From Amorphus coralli DSM 19760 (GTDB taxonomy: Bacteria > Pseudomonadota > Alphaproteobacteria > Rhizobiales > Amorphaceae), in assembly GCF_000374525.1 (NCBI RefSeq), contig NZ_KB894570.1, forward strand, positions 310,001-374,000: DNA of 64,000 nt. Reading direction: 5' to 3'. Positions 27,541-36,578 of the stretch are shown here, one piece after another. The translations under genes and the position numbers were made by a program. The notes under the pieces were generated by a model. That model was given only the letters and a program-made list of their open reading frames with translations. It made no database searches and was not told where the DNA came from. Each line of letters begins with the position of its first letter. Positions within the stretch are counted from its first letter, which is position 1.

Positions 27541-28302
27541 TTAGGCGGAGAGACGGTATTCCGTTTCAGTGGCAGACTGGTCGAGGGGCCAGGTCAGCCC
27601 GTGGTCCGTGACATAGGCCCAGATCTCCGGGCTGGTCTCGTACACGCCGGCTAGCAGGGCCGGGATCTCCCGATAGATCGGGACCCGAACGCCCCGGTGC
27701 TCGACCCGGATCCCGGCGTCGTGAAACCTGAAGCCGGCCTTGGCCAGCAGACGCTGCAGTGACGGCGTGGTGGTCAGGACGGCGGTGCGCACGTTGTCTT
27801 CCGCTGTGGCGCGCAGCATCCCCTTGATCAGGGCAAGAGCCGGAAAGATCCCTCGAGCCAGGTCAGATCGGTTCGTCAGGGCACCGATTTCCGACCGAAC
27901 GACAGTAAAGCGGGACAACTCGATTATGGTGTTGGTGAGGGCGTGGACCCGAAGGTGAGTGCTGAATTCCGGCGACCAGTCGAACGAAGGCAGGCCCGCA
28001 TTCTCCGTCCCACCGGGCCGACGATAGATGATGCGCACGGTCCCGACCGGCTTGTTCCTGGTGTTGTCCATCAGCAGGATGTGGACGGCCCGTTCGTCGT
28101 AGCAATCGCGCTCCCGGCGGTCAGGGAATTCGTCAGCCGCCTCCCATCCTCGGTTCAGGCAGTATTCTTCATACCGAAGGCGCATGCATTCATCGATTTC
28201 ATCGATCGTGCGGCAAATGATTGGAGTGAGAGTGGGAAGAATTGCCTGAGACGTACTGATCGCGATGGAATTGAGATCATCGCCACAAAGAACTTTGTTC
28301 AT
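27541..28302 (-). CDS. LuxI/FeeM-like acyltransferase of the exosortase-associated type
   Basis: The protein has 253 residues in the GNAT fold of LuxI and FeeM, enzymes that transfer an acyl chain from ACP to an amine. Family landmarks: RLRYEEYCLNRGWE at 41-54, EFPDRRERDCYD at 58-69, HILLMDN at 74-80, VGTVRIIY at 86-93, ELSRFTV at 128-134, LQRLLAKAGFRFHDAGIRVEH at 182-202 (split around residue 191) and EIWAYVTDHG near 226-235. This pattern matches what I know of the PEP-CTERM/exosortase-associated acyltransferase family (TIGR03694-like). No exosortase or PEP-CTERM protein is in the window. An AGGGGG ribosome-binding site supports the ATG at 28302; a longer frame exists upstream. It leads an operon with a ThiF-like gene. 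Substrate unknown. Confidence 0.82.
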   Translation of the reverse strand: MNKVLCGDDLNSIAISTSQAILPTLTPIICRTIDEIDECMRLRYEEYCLNRGWEAADEFPDRRERDCYDERAVHILLMDNTRNKPVGTVRIIYRRPGGTENAGLPSFDWSPEFSTHLRVHALTNTIIELSRFTVVRSEIGALTNRSDLARGIFPALALIKGMLRATAEDNVRTAVLTTTPSLQRLLAKAGFRFHDAGIRVEHRGVRVPIYREIPALLAGVYETSPEIWAYVTDHGLTWPLDQSATETEYRLSA

Positions 28303-28633
28303 TACATGCCCCCTGACGCCCGAATGACTGCCTGTAGCCTTCATATATCGGGGACGTGACGGCGTGAGTACTTGACCGTGAATTATTTATTAAAAGTCGG
28401 CAAACTAAACTATCTTCAGTAGTGATTGTTTTGTATTCGCCGCTCCGGGGTGAGTCGCGAGTATTGGATATCGCCATCTGACGGTGAAACCTGCTCTTGA
28501 ACGAGGGGGCGCCCTGCCGTCCCGGAGCCAGCATGCGGATGGTTGTATCAGCCGGGCTCGCGCGCTCCGCATCACAAAAAAGGCTCCGGGGCGAGCGCCC
28601 CGGAGCCTTGTTGTTCAGGTCGTCCGCGCCGGA
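28303..28633. other. AT-rich leader of the acyltransferase operon plus GPR terminator
   Basis: 331 bases between the acyltransferase start and the stop of the giant gene. The part at about 28370-28440 is clearly richer in A and T than its surroundings (for example GAATTATTTATTAAAAG), as expected for a promoter or regulator site of the acyltransferase operon, though I cannot place hexamers with confidence. The far end holds the GPR terminator. Confidence 0.5.
28576..28607 (-). terminator. Rho-independent terminator after the GPR-like gene
   Basis: On the minus strand a perfect GC-rich stem of 11 bp (GGCTCCGGGGC with GCCCCGGAGCC, loop of four bases) is followed by TTTTTT. It lies 27 bases after the stop of the giant gene and shields the acyltransferase operon from its transcription. 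Confidence 0.88.
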
Positions 28634-31600
28634 TCAGGCGAGGCGGCCGCTCGCGTGGGCAAGCATGGTGTAGAGCTTGCCCGTCTCCGAGGTGAGATAG
28701 GTTCGGCTCGTCGATCCGGAGCGGTCGGTCTGGGCAACTTCCGAGATCAGCTGCTCGAAATCGTCCACATACCGATCGACGGCATCGCGGAAATCCCGGT
28801 CACGCTGATACTTCCGGCGGATTTCGTCGAAGGTCTGCTGTCCCTCCATGGTGTAGAGGCGGCGGCTGAACACCTTCGTTTCGCCGCGGTTGTAGCGCGT
28901 CCAGGCGTCCCGGTAGCTCTCCTCGTCGACCGCCCGTGACATGTCGCTGGACAGGCCGTCGAGGCTCTCGTCGGACGGCATCGGCATCTCATGATGCTCC
29001 TGTCGCCCGCGCGGGCCACGGTCGTCATCCTCCTCCGCCGAGGCACGGCGCAGGAGATTGGCGACCCAACCTTCCGCGTTGCCGGTGCCTTCTTCCGGAT
29101 CGGGCAACCGCATCGCCGGGTGTGGTTCACGCCGGCCGCCGCCATCGTTGCCGCCACCGCCAGAGCGGGCAGGACCCCGAACCGGGGCTTCCGACTCCAC
29201 CTCGACCGGCCGCTCCAGCACCGCTGCCGGGGCGGGAGCGACCGGCGCGGCATCACGGATGTTCCGCCGCGGTGCCGGGGCAGACTGCATGCCCTGAGGC
29301 TGTTCGGTGTGGACGGAAACGATGTTGGCGAGCTCCTTGAGCGCATCGATCTGATCGGTGATCGCCCGGCGCATGGCAGCGGAGTTTTCCGATGCCTCGT
29401 CCGGCAGCTCCAGGATGCCGCGGCGCATTTCGCTGCGGGTGCTTTCCAGCTCACGCTTCATCTGCTCGGCCGCGGCGCGCATGTCCTCGGTCGCCGTTGT
29501 GAAGCGCGATGCCATCTCCTTCAGCGTCCGCGTCATCTCCTCCGACATGACGCCCTGGGCCTCGCGCACGGCTTCCCGTGCCCTGTTGCCCTGGTCGCTG
29601 GCGACGGACGAGATGGAGGCGAGCTGATCGGCGAGCGTCTGCGACGCCTGCTCGACCGTCCGCTCGATGAGCGCGGAGGTTTCCTGGGCCCGGCTTTCCG
29701 CCGTCGTGATGGAGGTCTCCACCCGACCGAGGAAGGCGCGCATCAGGCCGTCGACGGTCTCAGTCTTCTCCGAGAGGGTCGAGGTGATGTGCTCGATGGT
29801 GGCGCGGTGCTCCGACAGGGTCGCCTCGACCGACTGGTTGGCCTGTTCGAAGCGGTGGGTCGCCGAGACAAGCCCGTTGGTGTGCTCACTGACCTCGCCA
29901 TAGAGGCTCTGAAGGTCACGCAGCGCACTGCCGGTGAGGCGCCGCAGCTCCTCCGTCCGCGCCGTAAGCATACGACCGGTCTCGGTGGTCGAGCTGCCAG
30001 CCTGCTCCACGCTTGCCTCGAAGCGCGACAGCTGCTCGGAAAGCGCACCCTCGATCTCCGACATCGTCGTGCCGATGGTGGAAAGGGTGGAGTGCAGCGA
30101 CCCGTTGCTGTCCTGCAGGTTCGCAACCAGCGAGCCCAGCTCGGACCGCAGCTGCTGCTTGAGTGCTTCCGATTCCCGGGTAAAGCGATCGGCGCTTTCC
30201 GCAAGGATGCCCTGCAGGCTTTCCCCGTTCGCCGAGATCCGCTCTGCCAGATCCGACAGCGGGGTGATGGCCGTGTCGATGCTGGTCTGGACCGCCCCCT
30301 GGAGGTTCGCCTGAGCGCGATCGCTTTCCTGCTTGAGCACGGTGGCGATCTCGCCGGTGCCGTCGCGGGTGAGCCGGTCGATCTCCTCCAGATGGCTCTT
30401 GAAGGTGGCCGTGATCTCGGTCTGACCCTCGTGCAGCGTGTTTGCCACGTCGCGGGCTCGACCGAGAAGGGTGTCGCTCAGCTTCTCGATCCGGCCGTCG
30501 AGGGCATGCTCCATGGTCTCGATGCGGCGGCCGAGGACGGAGTCGATCTCCTCGCCCCGGGTCCCGACCGTTTCCACGAGCGATGCGGCGCGGCCATCGA
30601 TGAGGTCGGTGAACGTGCCGATCTGGGTGTCGAAGGCCTCCTGCACAGAACCGGCTCGGACCGTGAGGATGTCTTCGAGGCGGCCCAGCTTGTCTTCCAG
30701 CGAGGACTGCAGACCATCGCCGCGGCTGGAGAGCAGGTAGGACAGGCGCTCCGCGTAACCCTCGAGACGCGTGTCCAGCCCCTCGCTCGCCTGACCGAGC
30801 AGCGTCTCCAGACGCCCGATGTTGGTCTCCAGCGAGGAGTGCATCGTGTCGCTTCGGCTGGAGAGCACGTAGTCGAGGCGCTCGGCATGGGTGTCGAGCT
30901 GGGTGCCCAGATGGTCACCGGACTGTGAGAACAACGTCTCCAGCCGAACGATCTGGTCCTCCAGCGCCGTCTGCATGCCATCGCCGCGCATGGCGAGAAG
31001 GCCCGCCAGGTGCTCGGCATGGCCGGCGAGGCGGGCATCGATACCCTCGCCAGTGCGCGACAGCAGACCCTCCATCCGGGAGATATTGGTCTCCATTGTG
31101 CCGTGGATCGTCTCGCCGCTGGTGGAAAGCGCCGTGGTGATCCGCTCGGCATAGCCGGAAAGGCGGCTGTCGATGACTTCGCCGGACTGCGCCAGCGTGT
31201 TCTCCAGGCGGCCGATATTGGTCTCCAGCGAGGCCTGGAGGCCGTCGCCCCGGGAGGTGAGCACGTGGGTCACGCGATCCACGTGGCCCGTGAGGCGGGC
31301 GTCGATGGTGTCGCCCGACTGCGTGAGCAGTGTCTCGAGGCGTCCGACATTCTGTTCGAGCGAGGACTGGATACCTTCGCCGCTGCTCGACAGCACGTAG
31401 GAGATCCGGTCTGCGTGCTCGCTCAGCTGGCCACCGAGATACTCGCCCGACTGGGTGAACAGGGTGTCGAGGCGGGTGATGACGCCCTCGATCGCTGCCT
31501 GGACGCTCTCGCCACGGTTCGACAGAACGTAGGAGAGGTTCTGGGCGTGCGTGTCGAACTGGTTGCCAAGTTCTTCGCCGGAGTGCGTGAACAGCGCGTC

Positions 31601-34600
31601 GAGACGACCAATCTGGCCCTCGATCCGGGTGTGCAGGCCCTCGCCATGCTCGTTGAGCAGCTGGTCCAGACGGTCGACGTTGCCGGCGAAGGTGCTCTCG
31701 ATGCCATGCTGGCTGGTCGCCAGGGCCTCTTCGAGACGGCCGACATTGTCCTGGCCGGCGATCCGGATCTGGTCGGCGCGTTCGGCAAGGAGTTCGCCGA
31801 GACGGCTGACGCCCTCGTCCGTGGCGGAGCGGATTTGCTCACCATGGGATCCGAGCAGGGTGTCCATGCGCCCGACGCTGTCATCGACAGAGTAGCGGAT
31901 CGCATCGGAGTGCGCAGTGAGAACGCCGTCCAGACGGTTGACGCTCTCGTCCACGCTGGCGCGGATCTCGTCACCCTTGCTGCCGATCTGCTCGGCCACG
32001 TGGGCGGCGCTGGCGGCGATGTCCTCGCTGACCTTGGACCCTCGCGTGGCAATGGCCCGGGAAATCTCGGCGCCGGCGGTCGCCAGCGTCTCGCCGAGTT
32101 CCGTGGTGCGGTGGCCCAGTGAGACGGACGCATCTTCGACCGCCGTGACGATCCGCGCGTTGAGGGCGTCGGTCTGGGTCTCGAGGGCCTCGGCGAGCGC
32201 AGCGGTGGAGCGGGAGAAGGATTCCGCGATGCCGTTGGACGACCGATCGAGGGACTCCTGCAGCTGTCGGCCCTCCACCGTGATGGTCTCGTGGATCCGC
32301 ACCGAGGTTTCCGACAGCTTCTCCGCCAGCTCGAAGCCGGAGACAGTGATCGCCTCCTCGAACCGCGAAGCAGTGCCTTCCAGATGACCCGACAGCGCAT
32401 CGACCTGCTGGCTGAAGTCGGAGACGAAACCGGTGCCGCTCTGGGTGAGGGCGGTCACAGCCCGGTCCGCTTCGCCTGCGAGGCGCTCGCTGATGCTGTC
32501 GCTGAAGCCCGACAGCGCAGTGACGCTGCGTTCGGTCTCTTCGGCGAGACGCCCGGTGACGGTCTCGCCCACGCTCGAAAGCGAGGTGACCGCACGTTCG
32601 GTCTCCTCCAGAAGGCGGCCGGACACGCTGTCGCCGATGCTGGAGAGCGAGGTCAGCGTGCGATCTGCCTCTTCCGAGAGGCGACCCGTCACGGTGTCGC
32701 CGAAGCTTGAAACCGAGGTAACAAGCCGGTCGGTCTCTTCGGTGATGCGACCCGTGATGGTCTCGCCCACGCCGGAGAGCGAGGTAACGGCCCGTTCGGC
32801 TTCCTCTGCAAGGCGGGCGAAGATGCCGTCGTTGAAGCCGGAGAGGGCTCCGAGGATCTCTTCGCTTCGGGAACCCAGCTGGCTGTCGAGCGAAACCGTC
32901 GCGCTGTCGAGGGCTTCCTGCAGCTCACGGGTCCGGATCTCGAACGTCTGGCTGAGGGTTTCCTGGCGACCGGCCAACACGGCATCTGCCTGCTCGACAT
33001 GTCCGAGCACAGAGTCCGAGAGTTCGTTCGAACGCTGGTGGATGACGTCGCCGACGCGGGCGCTGAGGGCCGACAGCGTGGTTTCGATCTCCGCCATGCG
33101 GCCGTCGACGCTCTCGCCGAGGGCGAGGTTGGCCGAACTGATCGTTCCGATGAGCCGTTCGCCGGTGTCGGCGAGCGAACCGTGCAGTTCGCTGACCTTG
33201 CCGTCGATCGACGAGACCAGACGGGTGGCCGTGTCGGTGAGGTTGCTGTCGATGGTCGTCGCGCGCTCCTCGAAGCCGCGGACGATGCGCTCGGTGACCT
33301 CGCCGAGATTGGTTTCCAGCCCGGAAAGGCGTTCGTCCAGGTCGACGGTGAAGCGGCCCGCCGTGCCGAGGATTGCGGTGTCGATGGCCGACAGGCGCTC
33401 CTCGATCGACTGGCTGAGGCGCTCGCCGGCGACGGCGACGGTGGTGTCGACCGCCGCGAGACGGTCGTCGATCGTACCGGACAGCTGGGCGCCGGCACCG
33501 TCGAGCGAAGCGCTGATGCGCTCGTGGGCAGCGTCAAGCGCAAGCATGAGCGCGTCGGCCCGCTCGTCCACGCCGCTGGTGACCCGCTCGGAGGCCGCGG
33601 CCATCGTCGCGTCGAGCGTCTCCATCCGTCCATCGACCAGGGTCGTGAACCGGCCGCTGGCGGTGTCGATGGCGTTGGTGACCCGATCCTCGGTGGTGAA
33701 GAGCAGTTCGTGAAGGCCGTTGTAGCGCTCGTCGAAGGACGAGGATAGGCGCTCGCTGGCCTGGGCCACGGACCCGTCGAACGCCTCCAGGCGGCTGTCG
33801 ACCACCGTCGTGAAGCGACCGCTGGCGGTGTCGATGGCGCCGGTGACGCGGTCCTCGGTGGTGAAGAGCAGCTCGTGCAGGCCGTTGTAACGCTCGTCGA
33901 AGGCGACGGCGAGGCGCTCGTTGGCCTGGGTGACGGACCCGTCGAACGCGGAAATCCGCTCGTCGAACATCTCCTGGAAGCGGTTGCTGGCACCTTCAAC
34001 CGCGGCCGTGACGCGATGCTCGGCAGAGGTGAGGGCCTCGTGCAGCCCGCTGGAGCGCTGGTCGAAGGCCACGGACAGGCGTTCGCTGGCTTCGGCGAAG
34101 GTCCCGTCGAACGCCCCGAGGCGTTCCTCGACAACCGTCGCCAGACGGCCGGAGGCCGCCTCGATGGATGCCGTGACCTGGGACTCCGTGGTCAGCAGCG
34201 TGTCCGTCAGGCTGCCGGAGCGCATCTCGAAGGTCGTGTTGAAGCGCTCGCTGGCCTCATCGAAGATCGTGTTGAACGTACCGAGGCGCTCGTGGATCGC
34301 CTGCGTGAACGCGTTCGCGGCGTCGTCGATGGCGCCTGTGACCTGGGCATGCGTGCCGCTGAGCAGTTCGGTGAGCTGGCCGTAGCGGTCGTCGACCGTG
34401 GTGCTGAGCTGGTTGCTCGCACCAGTGACAGCGGTGTCGATGAGCGACAGGCGCTCGTCGATGGTGCCGGTGAAGCGACCTGTCGCGCCATCGAGCTCCG
34501 TCGCGATCCGCTCATGGGTTTCGTTGAGCGAGGTGCTGAGTTGCTCGAAGCGGCTGCCGACGGACTCCACGATGAGGTCGCCGGACTGGTTCAGGGAGGC

Positions 34601-35560
34601 CGTCAGCGTCTCGCGGGCGCTGTCAACTTCGCCGCGCAGCGACGTCACCACCGACTGCAGCGTACCGGTGAGCGTCGTCTGGCCGGTCTCCATCTGATCC
34701 TTCAGGACGCCGACATTGTTGGCGACTTCCTGGCGTTCGTTGACGAGCTCGTTGATCAGGCCGCGGATGGCGACTTCGTGTTCGCCGTAGGAGCGTTCCA
34801 GCGCGGAAACCTCGCGCTTGACCATGACTTCGAGTTCACTGGCGCGGGCAAGCGCCCGTTCGATTCCATCGCCCATGGCGGCGACTTCGCGACGGATCGT
34901 CTGGCCGACGCTGACCATCCCCTCCGCGGCGTGGGCCTCGGGCTCGGCGAGGCGGAGCGCGATATCGGTCATGGAGTTGGCGGCGAGGCGGAACTCCTGG
35001 GCGCGACGGATCATGTATCCGAACGCGAAGAAGCCGAGCACCGGCACCATCAGCAGCGCGGCCAGTACCAGGAACTCGGTGGTGCCGGCAAAGGCGGAGA
35101 AGGACTCCGCCGAGATCAAGGCGTCCGGGAATTGCTGCGAGAACACGAAAGCACCGGCTGCGACCCATCCAAGGCTCAGGATGGCGGCGAGCCAGAGCGG
35201 CCAGCTCGACGGACGCTGGGCGGCGGCGAGGGCACGACGCGCATCCACCCGGTCGTCGTTGGCGGCAGAGCTCGGCCGAGACAACTTCCGACGGGCGCTG
35301 CGATCGCTGCCGGGCAGGGGAGCGGCGTCGTGCTCTCCATCGTTGGCGATCAGGGGTGCACTCGGCTCCACCGTCTCGTCCTGAGCGGACGAGCCCGTGT
35401 CGTCCGCGGTCTCGACGTCCGTGTCGGCGGCTGTCTCGGAGCGCTGGCGCTGCTCCTCGTCGTCCCGCATGGAAGTCGTGCCGAGATCGAATAGAGCCTC
35501 TTCGACCGCCGAGAGGGCGGCTTCTGCCGGATCGTTCGCCTTGGAAGATTGCGTGGCCAT
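28634..35560 (-). CDS. Giant membrane-anchored apolipoprotein-like repeat protein, GPR (Growth Pole Ring) homologue
   Basis: About 2308 residues. Layout: an acidic cytoplasmic N-terminus (1-118); two membrane helices at about 120-140 and 162-184; a very long Thr/Ser-rich amphipathic helical region (about 190-2130); a Pro-rich, low-complexity linker; and a small conserved C-terminal domain (FDEIRRKYQRDRDFRDAVDRY). Repeat periods change along the chain: 55 residues at about 477-653 (FDERYNGLHELLFTTEDRVT), 22 at about 912-1035 (RLAEETERSVTALSG), 44 at about 1320-1630 (QSGDTIDARLTGHVDRV). Length, two membrane helices and apolipoprotein-like repeats match the Agrobacterium GPR protein, which forms a ring at the growing pole and is needed for polar growth. 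I chose ATG 35560; a GTG at 35698 opens the same frame. It is a single gene with its own terminator. Family assignment rests on architecture. Confidence 0.82.
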   Translation of the reverse strand: MATQSSKANDPAEAALSAVEEALFDLGTTSMRDDEEQRQRSETAADTDVETADDTGSSAQDETVEPSAPLIANDGEHDAAPLPGSDRSARRKLSRPSSAANDDRVDARRALAAAQRPSSWPLWLAAILSLGWVAAGAFVFSQQFPDALISAESFSAFAGTTEFLVLAALLMVPVLGFFAFGYMIRRAQEFRLAANSMTDIALRLAEPEAHAAEGMVSVGQTIRREVAAMGDGIERALARASELEVMVKREVSALERSYGEHEVAIRGLINELVNERQEVANNVGVLKDQMETGQTTLTGTLQSVVTSLRGEVDSARETLTASLNQSGDLIVESVGSRFEQLSTSLNETHERIATELDGATGRFTGTIDERLSLIDTAVTGASNQLSTTVDDRYGQLTELLSGTHAQVTGAIDDAANAFTQAIHERLGTFNTIFDEASERFNTTFEMRSGSLTDTLLTTESQVTASIEAASGRLATVVEERLGAFDGTFAEASERLSVAFDQRSSGLHEALTSAEHRVTAAVEGASNRFQEMFDERISAFDGSVTQANERLAVAFDERYNGLHELLFTTEDRVTGAIDTASGRFTTVVDSRLEAFDGSVAQASERLSSSFDERYNGLHELLFTTEDRVTNAIDTASGRFTTLVDGRMETLDATMAAASERVTSGVDERADALMLALDAAHERISASLDGAGAQLSGTIDDRLAAVDTTVAVAGERLSQSIEERLSAIDTAILGTAGRFTVDLDERLSGLETNLGEVTERIVRGFEERATTIDSNLTDTATRLVSSIDGKVSELHGSLADTGERLIGTISSANLALGESVDGRMAEIETTLSALSARVGDVIHQRSNELSDSVLGHVEQADAVLAGRQETLSQTFEIRTRELQEALDSATVSLDSQLGSRSEEILGALSGFNDGIFARLAEEAERAVTSLSGVGETITGRITEETDRLVTSVSSFGDTVTGRLSEEADRTLTSLSSIGDSVSGRLLEETERAVTSLSSVGETVTGRLAEETERSVTALSGFSDSISERLAGEADRAVTALTQSGTGFVSDFSQQVDALSGHLEGTASRFEEAITVSGFELAEKLSETSVRIHETITVEGRQLQESLDRSSNGIAESFSRSTAALAEALETQTDALNARIVTAVEDASVSLGHRTTELGETLATAGAEISRAIATRGSKVSEDIAASAAHVAEQIGSKGDEIRASVDESVNRLDGVLTAHSDAIRYSVDDSVGRMDTLLGSHGEQIRSATDEGVSRLGELLAERADQIRIAGQDNVGRLEEALATSQHGIESTFAGNVDRLDQLLNEHGEGLHTRIEGQIGRLDALFTHSGEELGNQFDTHAQNLSYVLSNRGESVQAAIEGVITRLDTLFTQSGEYLGGQLSEHADRISYVLSSSGEGIQSSLEQNVGRLETLLTQSGDTIDARLTGHVDRVTHVLTSRGDGLQASLETNIGRLENTLAQSGEVIDSRLSGYAERITTALSTSGETIHGTMETNISRMEGLLSRTGEGIDARLAGHAEHLAGLLAMRGDGMQTALEDQIVRLETLFSQSGDHLGTQLDTHAERLDYVLSSRSDTMHSSLETNIGRLETLLGQASEGLDTRLEGYAERLSYLLSSRGDGLQSSLEDKLGRLEDILTVRAGSVQEAFDTQIGTFTDLIDGRAASLVETVGTRGEEIDSVLGRRIETMEHALDGRIEKLSDTLLGRARDVANTLHEGQTEITATFKSHLEEIDRLTRDGTGEIATVLKQESDRAQANLQGAVQTSIDTAITPLSDLAERISANGESLQGILAESADRFTRESEALKQQLRSELGSLVANLQDSNGSLHSTLSTIGTTMSEIEGALSEQLSRFEASVEQAGSSTTETGRMLTARTEELRRLTGSALRDLQSLYGEVSEHTNGLVSATHRFEQANQSVEATLSEHRATIEHITSTLSEKTETVDGLMRAFLGRVETSITTAESRAQETSALIERTVEQASQTLADQLASISSVASDQGNRAREAVREAQGVMSEEMTRTLKEMASRFTTATEDMRAAAEQMKRELESTRSEMRRGILELPDEASENSAAMRRAITDQIDALKELANIVSVHTEQPQGMQSAPAPRRNIRDAAPVAPAPAAVLERPVEVESEAPVRGPARSGGGGNDGGGRREPHPAMRLPDPEEGTGNAEGWVANLLRRASAEEDDDRGPRGRQEHHEMPMPSDESLDGLSSDMSRAVDEESYRDAWTRYNRGETKVFSRRLYTMEGQQTFDEIRRKYQRDRDFRDAVDRYVDDFEQLISEVAQTDRSGSTSRTYLTSETGKLYTMLAHASGRLA
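30670..31600 (-). repeat. Array of about seven 44-residue repeats in the GPR-like gene
   Basis: 132-base units encode blocks with the pattern RLETLLTQSG, then ARLTGHVDR, then VLTSRGDGLQASLE. Units differ at many positions but keep length exactly, so the array is old. The period is four times 11 residues, the apolipoprotein A-type helix period. Confidence 0.8.
32455..32823 (-). repeat. Array of 22-residue repeats in the GPR-like gene
   Basis: At least five 66-base units encode RL-EE-DR-VTSLSS-GDTVTG-type blocks, each exactly 22 residues. They lie between the 55-residue and 44-residue repeat regions. Confidence 0.8.
33600..34130 (-). repeat. Array of 55-residue repeats in the GPR-like gene
   Basis: 165-base units encode blocks containing FDGSVAQASERL, DERYNGLHELLFTTEDRVT and DTASGRFTTVVD. 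Two neighbouring units (around 33650-33720 and 33815-33890) are nearly identical in DNA, so this part may have expanded recently. Confidence 0.8.
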
Positions 35561-36279
<719 letters not shown>

Positions 36280-36331
36280 CGGGCAATAATGTTTTTTGCC
36301 AGAGTGTTATGGCTATGAATTAGGGCGCTCC

Positions 36332-36365
36332 GCCCCGCCGGGCCATCCGGCGGGGCATTTTATTT
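36332..36365 (+). terminator. Rho-independent terminator after ferredoxin
   Basis: GCCCCGCCGG at 36332-36341 pairs perfectly with CCGGCGGGGC at 36347-36356; ATTTTATTT follows. Confidence 0.85.
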
Positions 36366-36578
36366 GCGGTCTCTGGGGTTCGGAAATAGCGCGAGCCAAG
36401 CAGGTGACCGGTTCGCTCCGGATCGTGAAGCCGTGCTGGTGCAGTCGCTCTACCCAGTCTGCTTCCGGTGGAACCCTTTTTACGAGACAGTCGTACGCCC
36501 GGTATCGCGCGCCAGACTTAAGAGGTTTCCCTCAATGCATTGATTTGACGGAATAAAGCCGCGGCAGCCGCCTGGCCG
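36366..36578. other. Unassigned stretch between the ferredoxin terminator and the ETF-QO gene
   Basis: About 210 bases with no supported gene. It is not needed by either convergent neighbour. I see no tRNA-like fold or clear hairpin in it. Confidence 0.4.

Noticed and set aside
27541-28302. Exosortase/PEP-CTERM system expected with this acyltransferase type
   Set aside because: No exosortase gene and no PEP-CTERM sorting tail in any protein of the window.
28277-28534. 85-codon minus-strand frame overlapping the start of the acyltransferase gene, considered as a small peptide substrate for the ThiF-like protein
   Set aside because: No ribosome-binding site, mixed composition, and it runs into the acyltransferase start in another frame. 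Not excluded, but unsupported.
33875-35494. Long plus-strand open frame opposite the GPR-like gene
   Set aside because: Mirror of the repeat structure with no motif; the minus strand has membrane helices, regular repeats, and a terminator.
28634-35560. Tandem DNA repeats considered as a CRISPR-like array
   Set aside because: Units are in-frame protein repeats of 66, 132 or 165 bases without unique spacers, and no cas gene is near.
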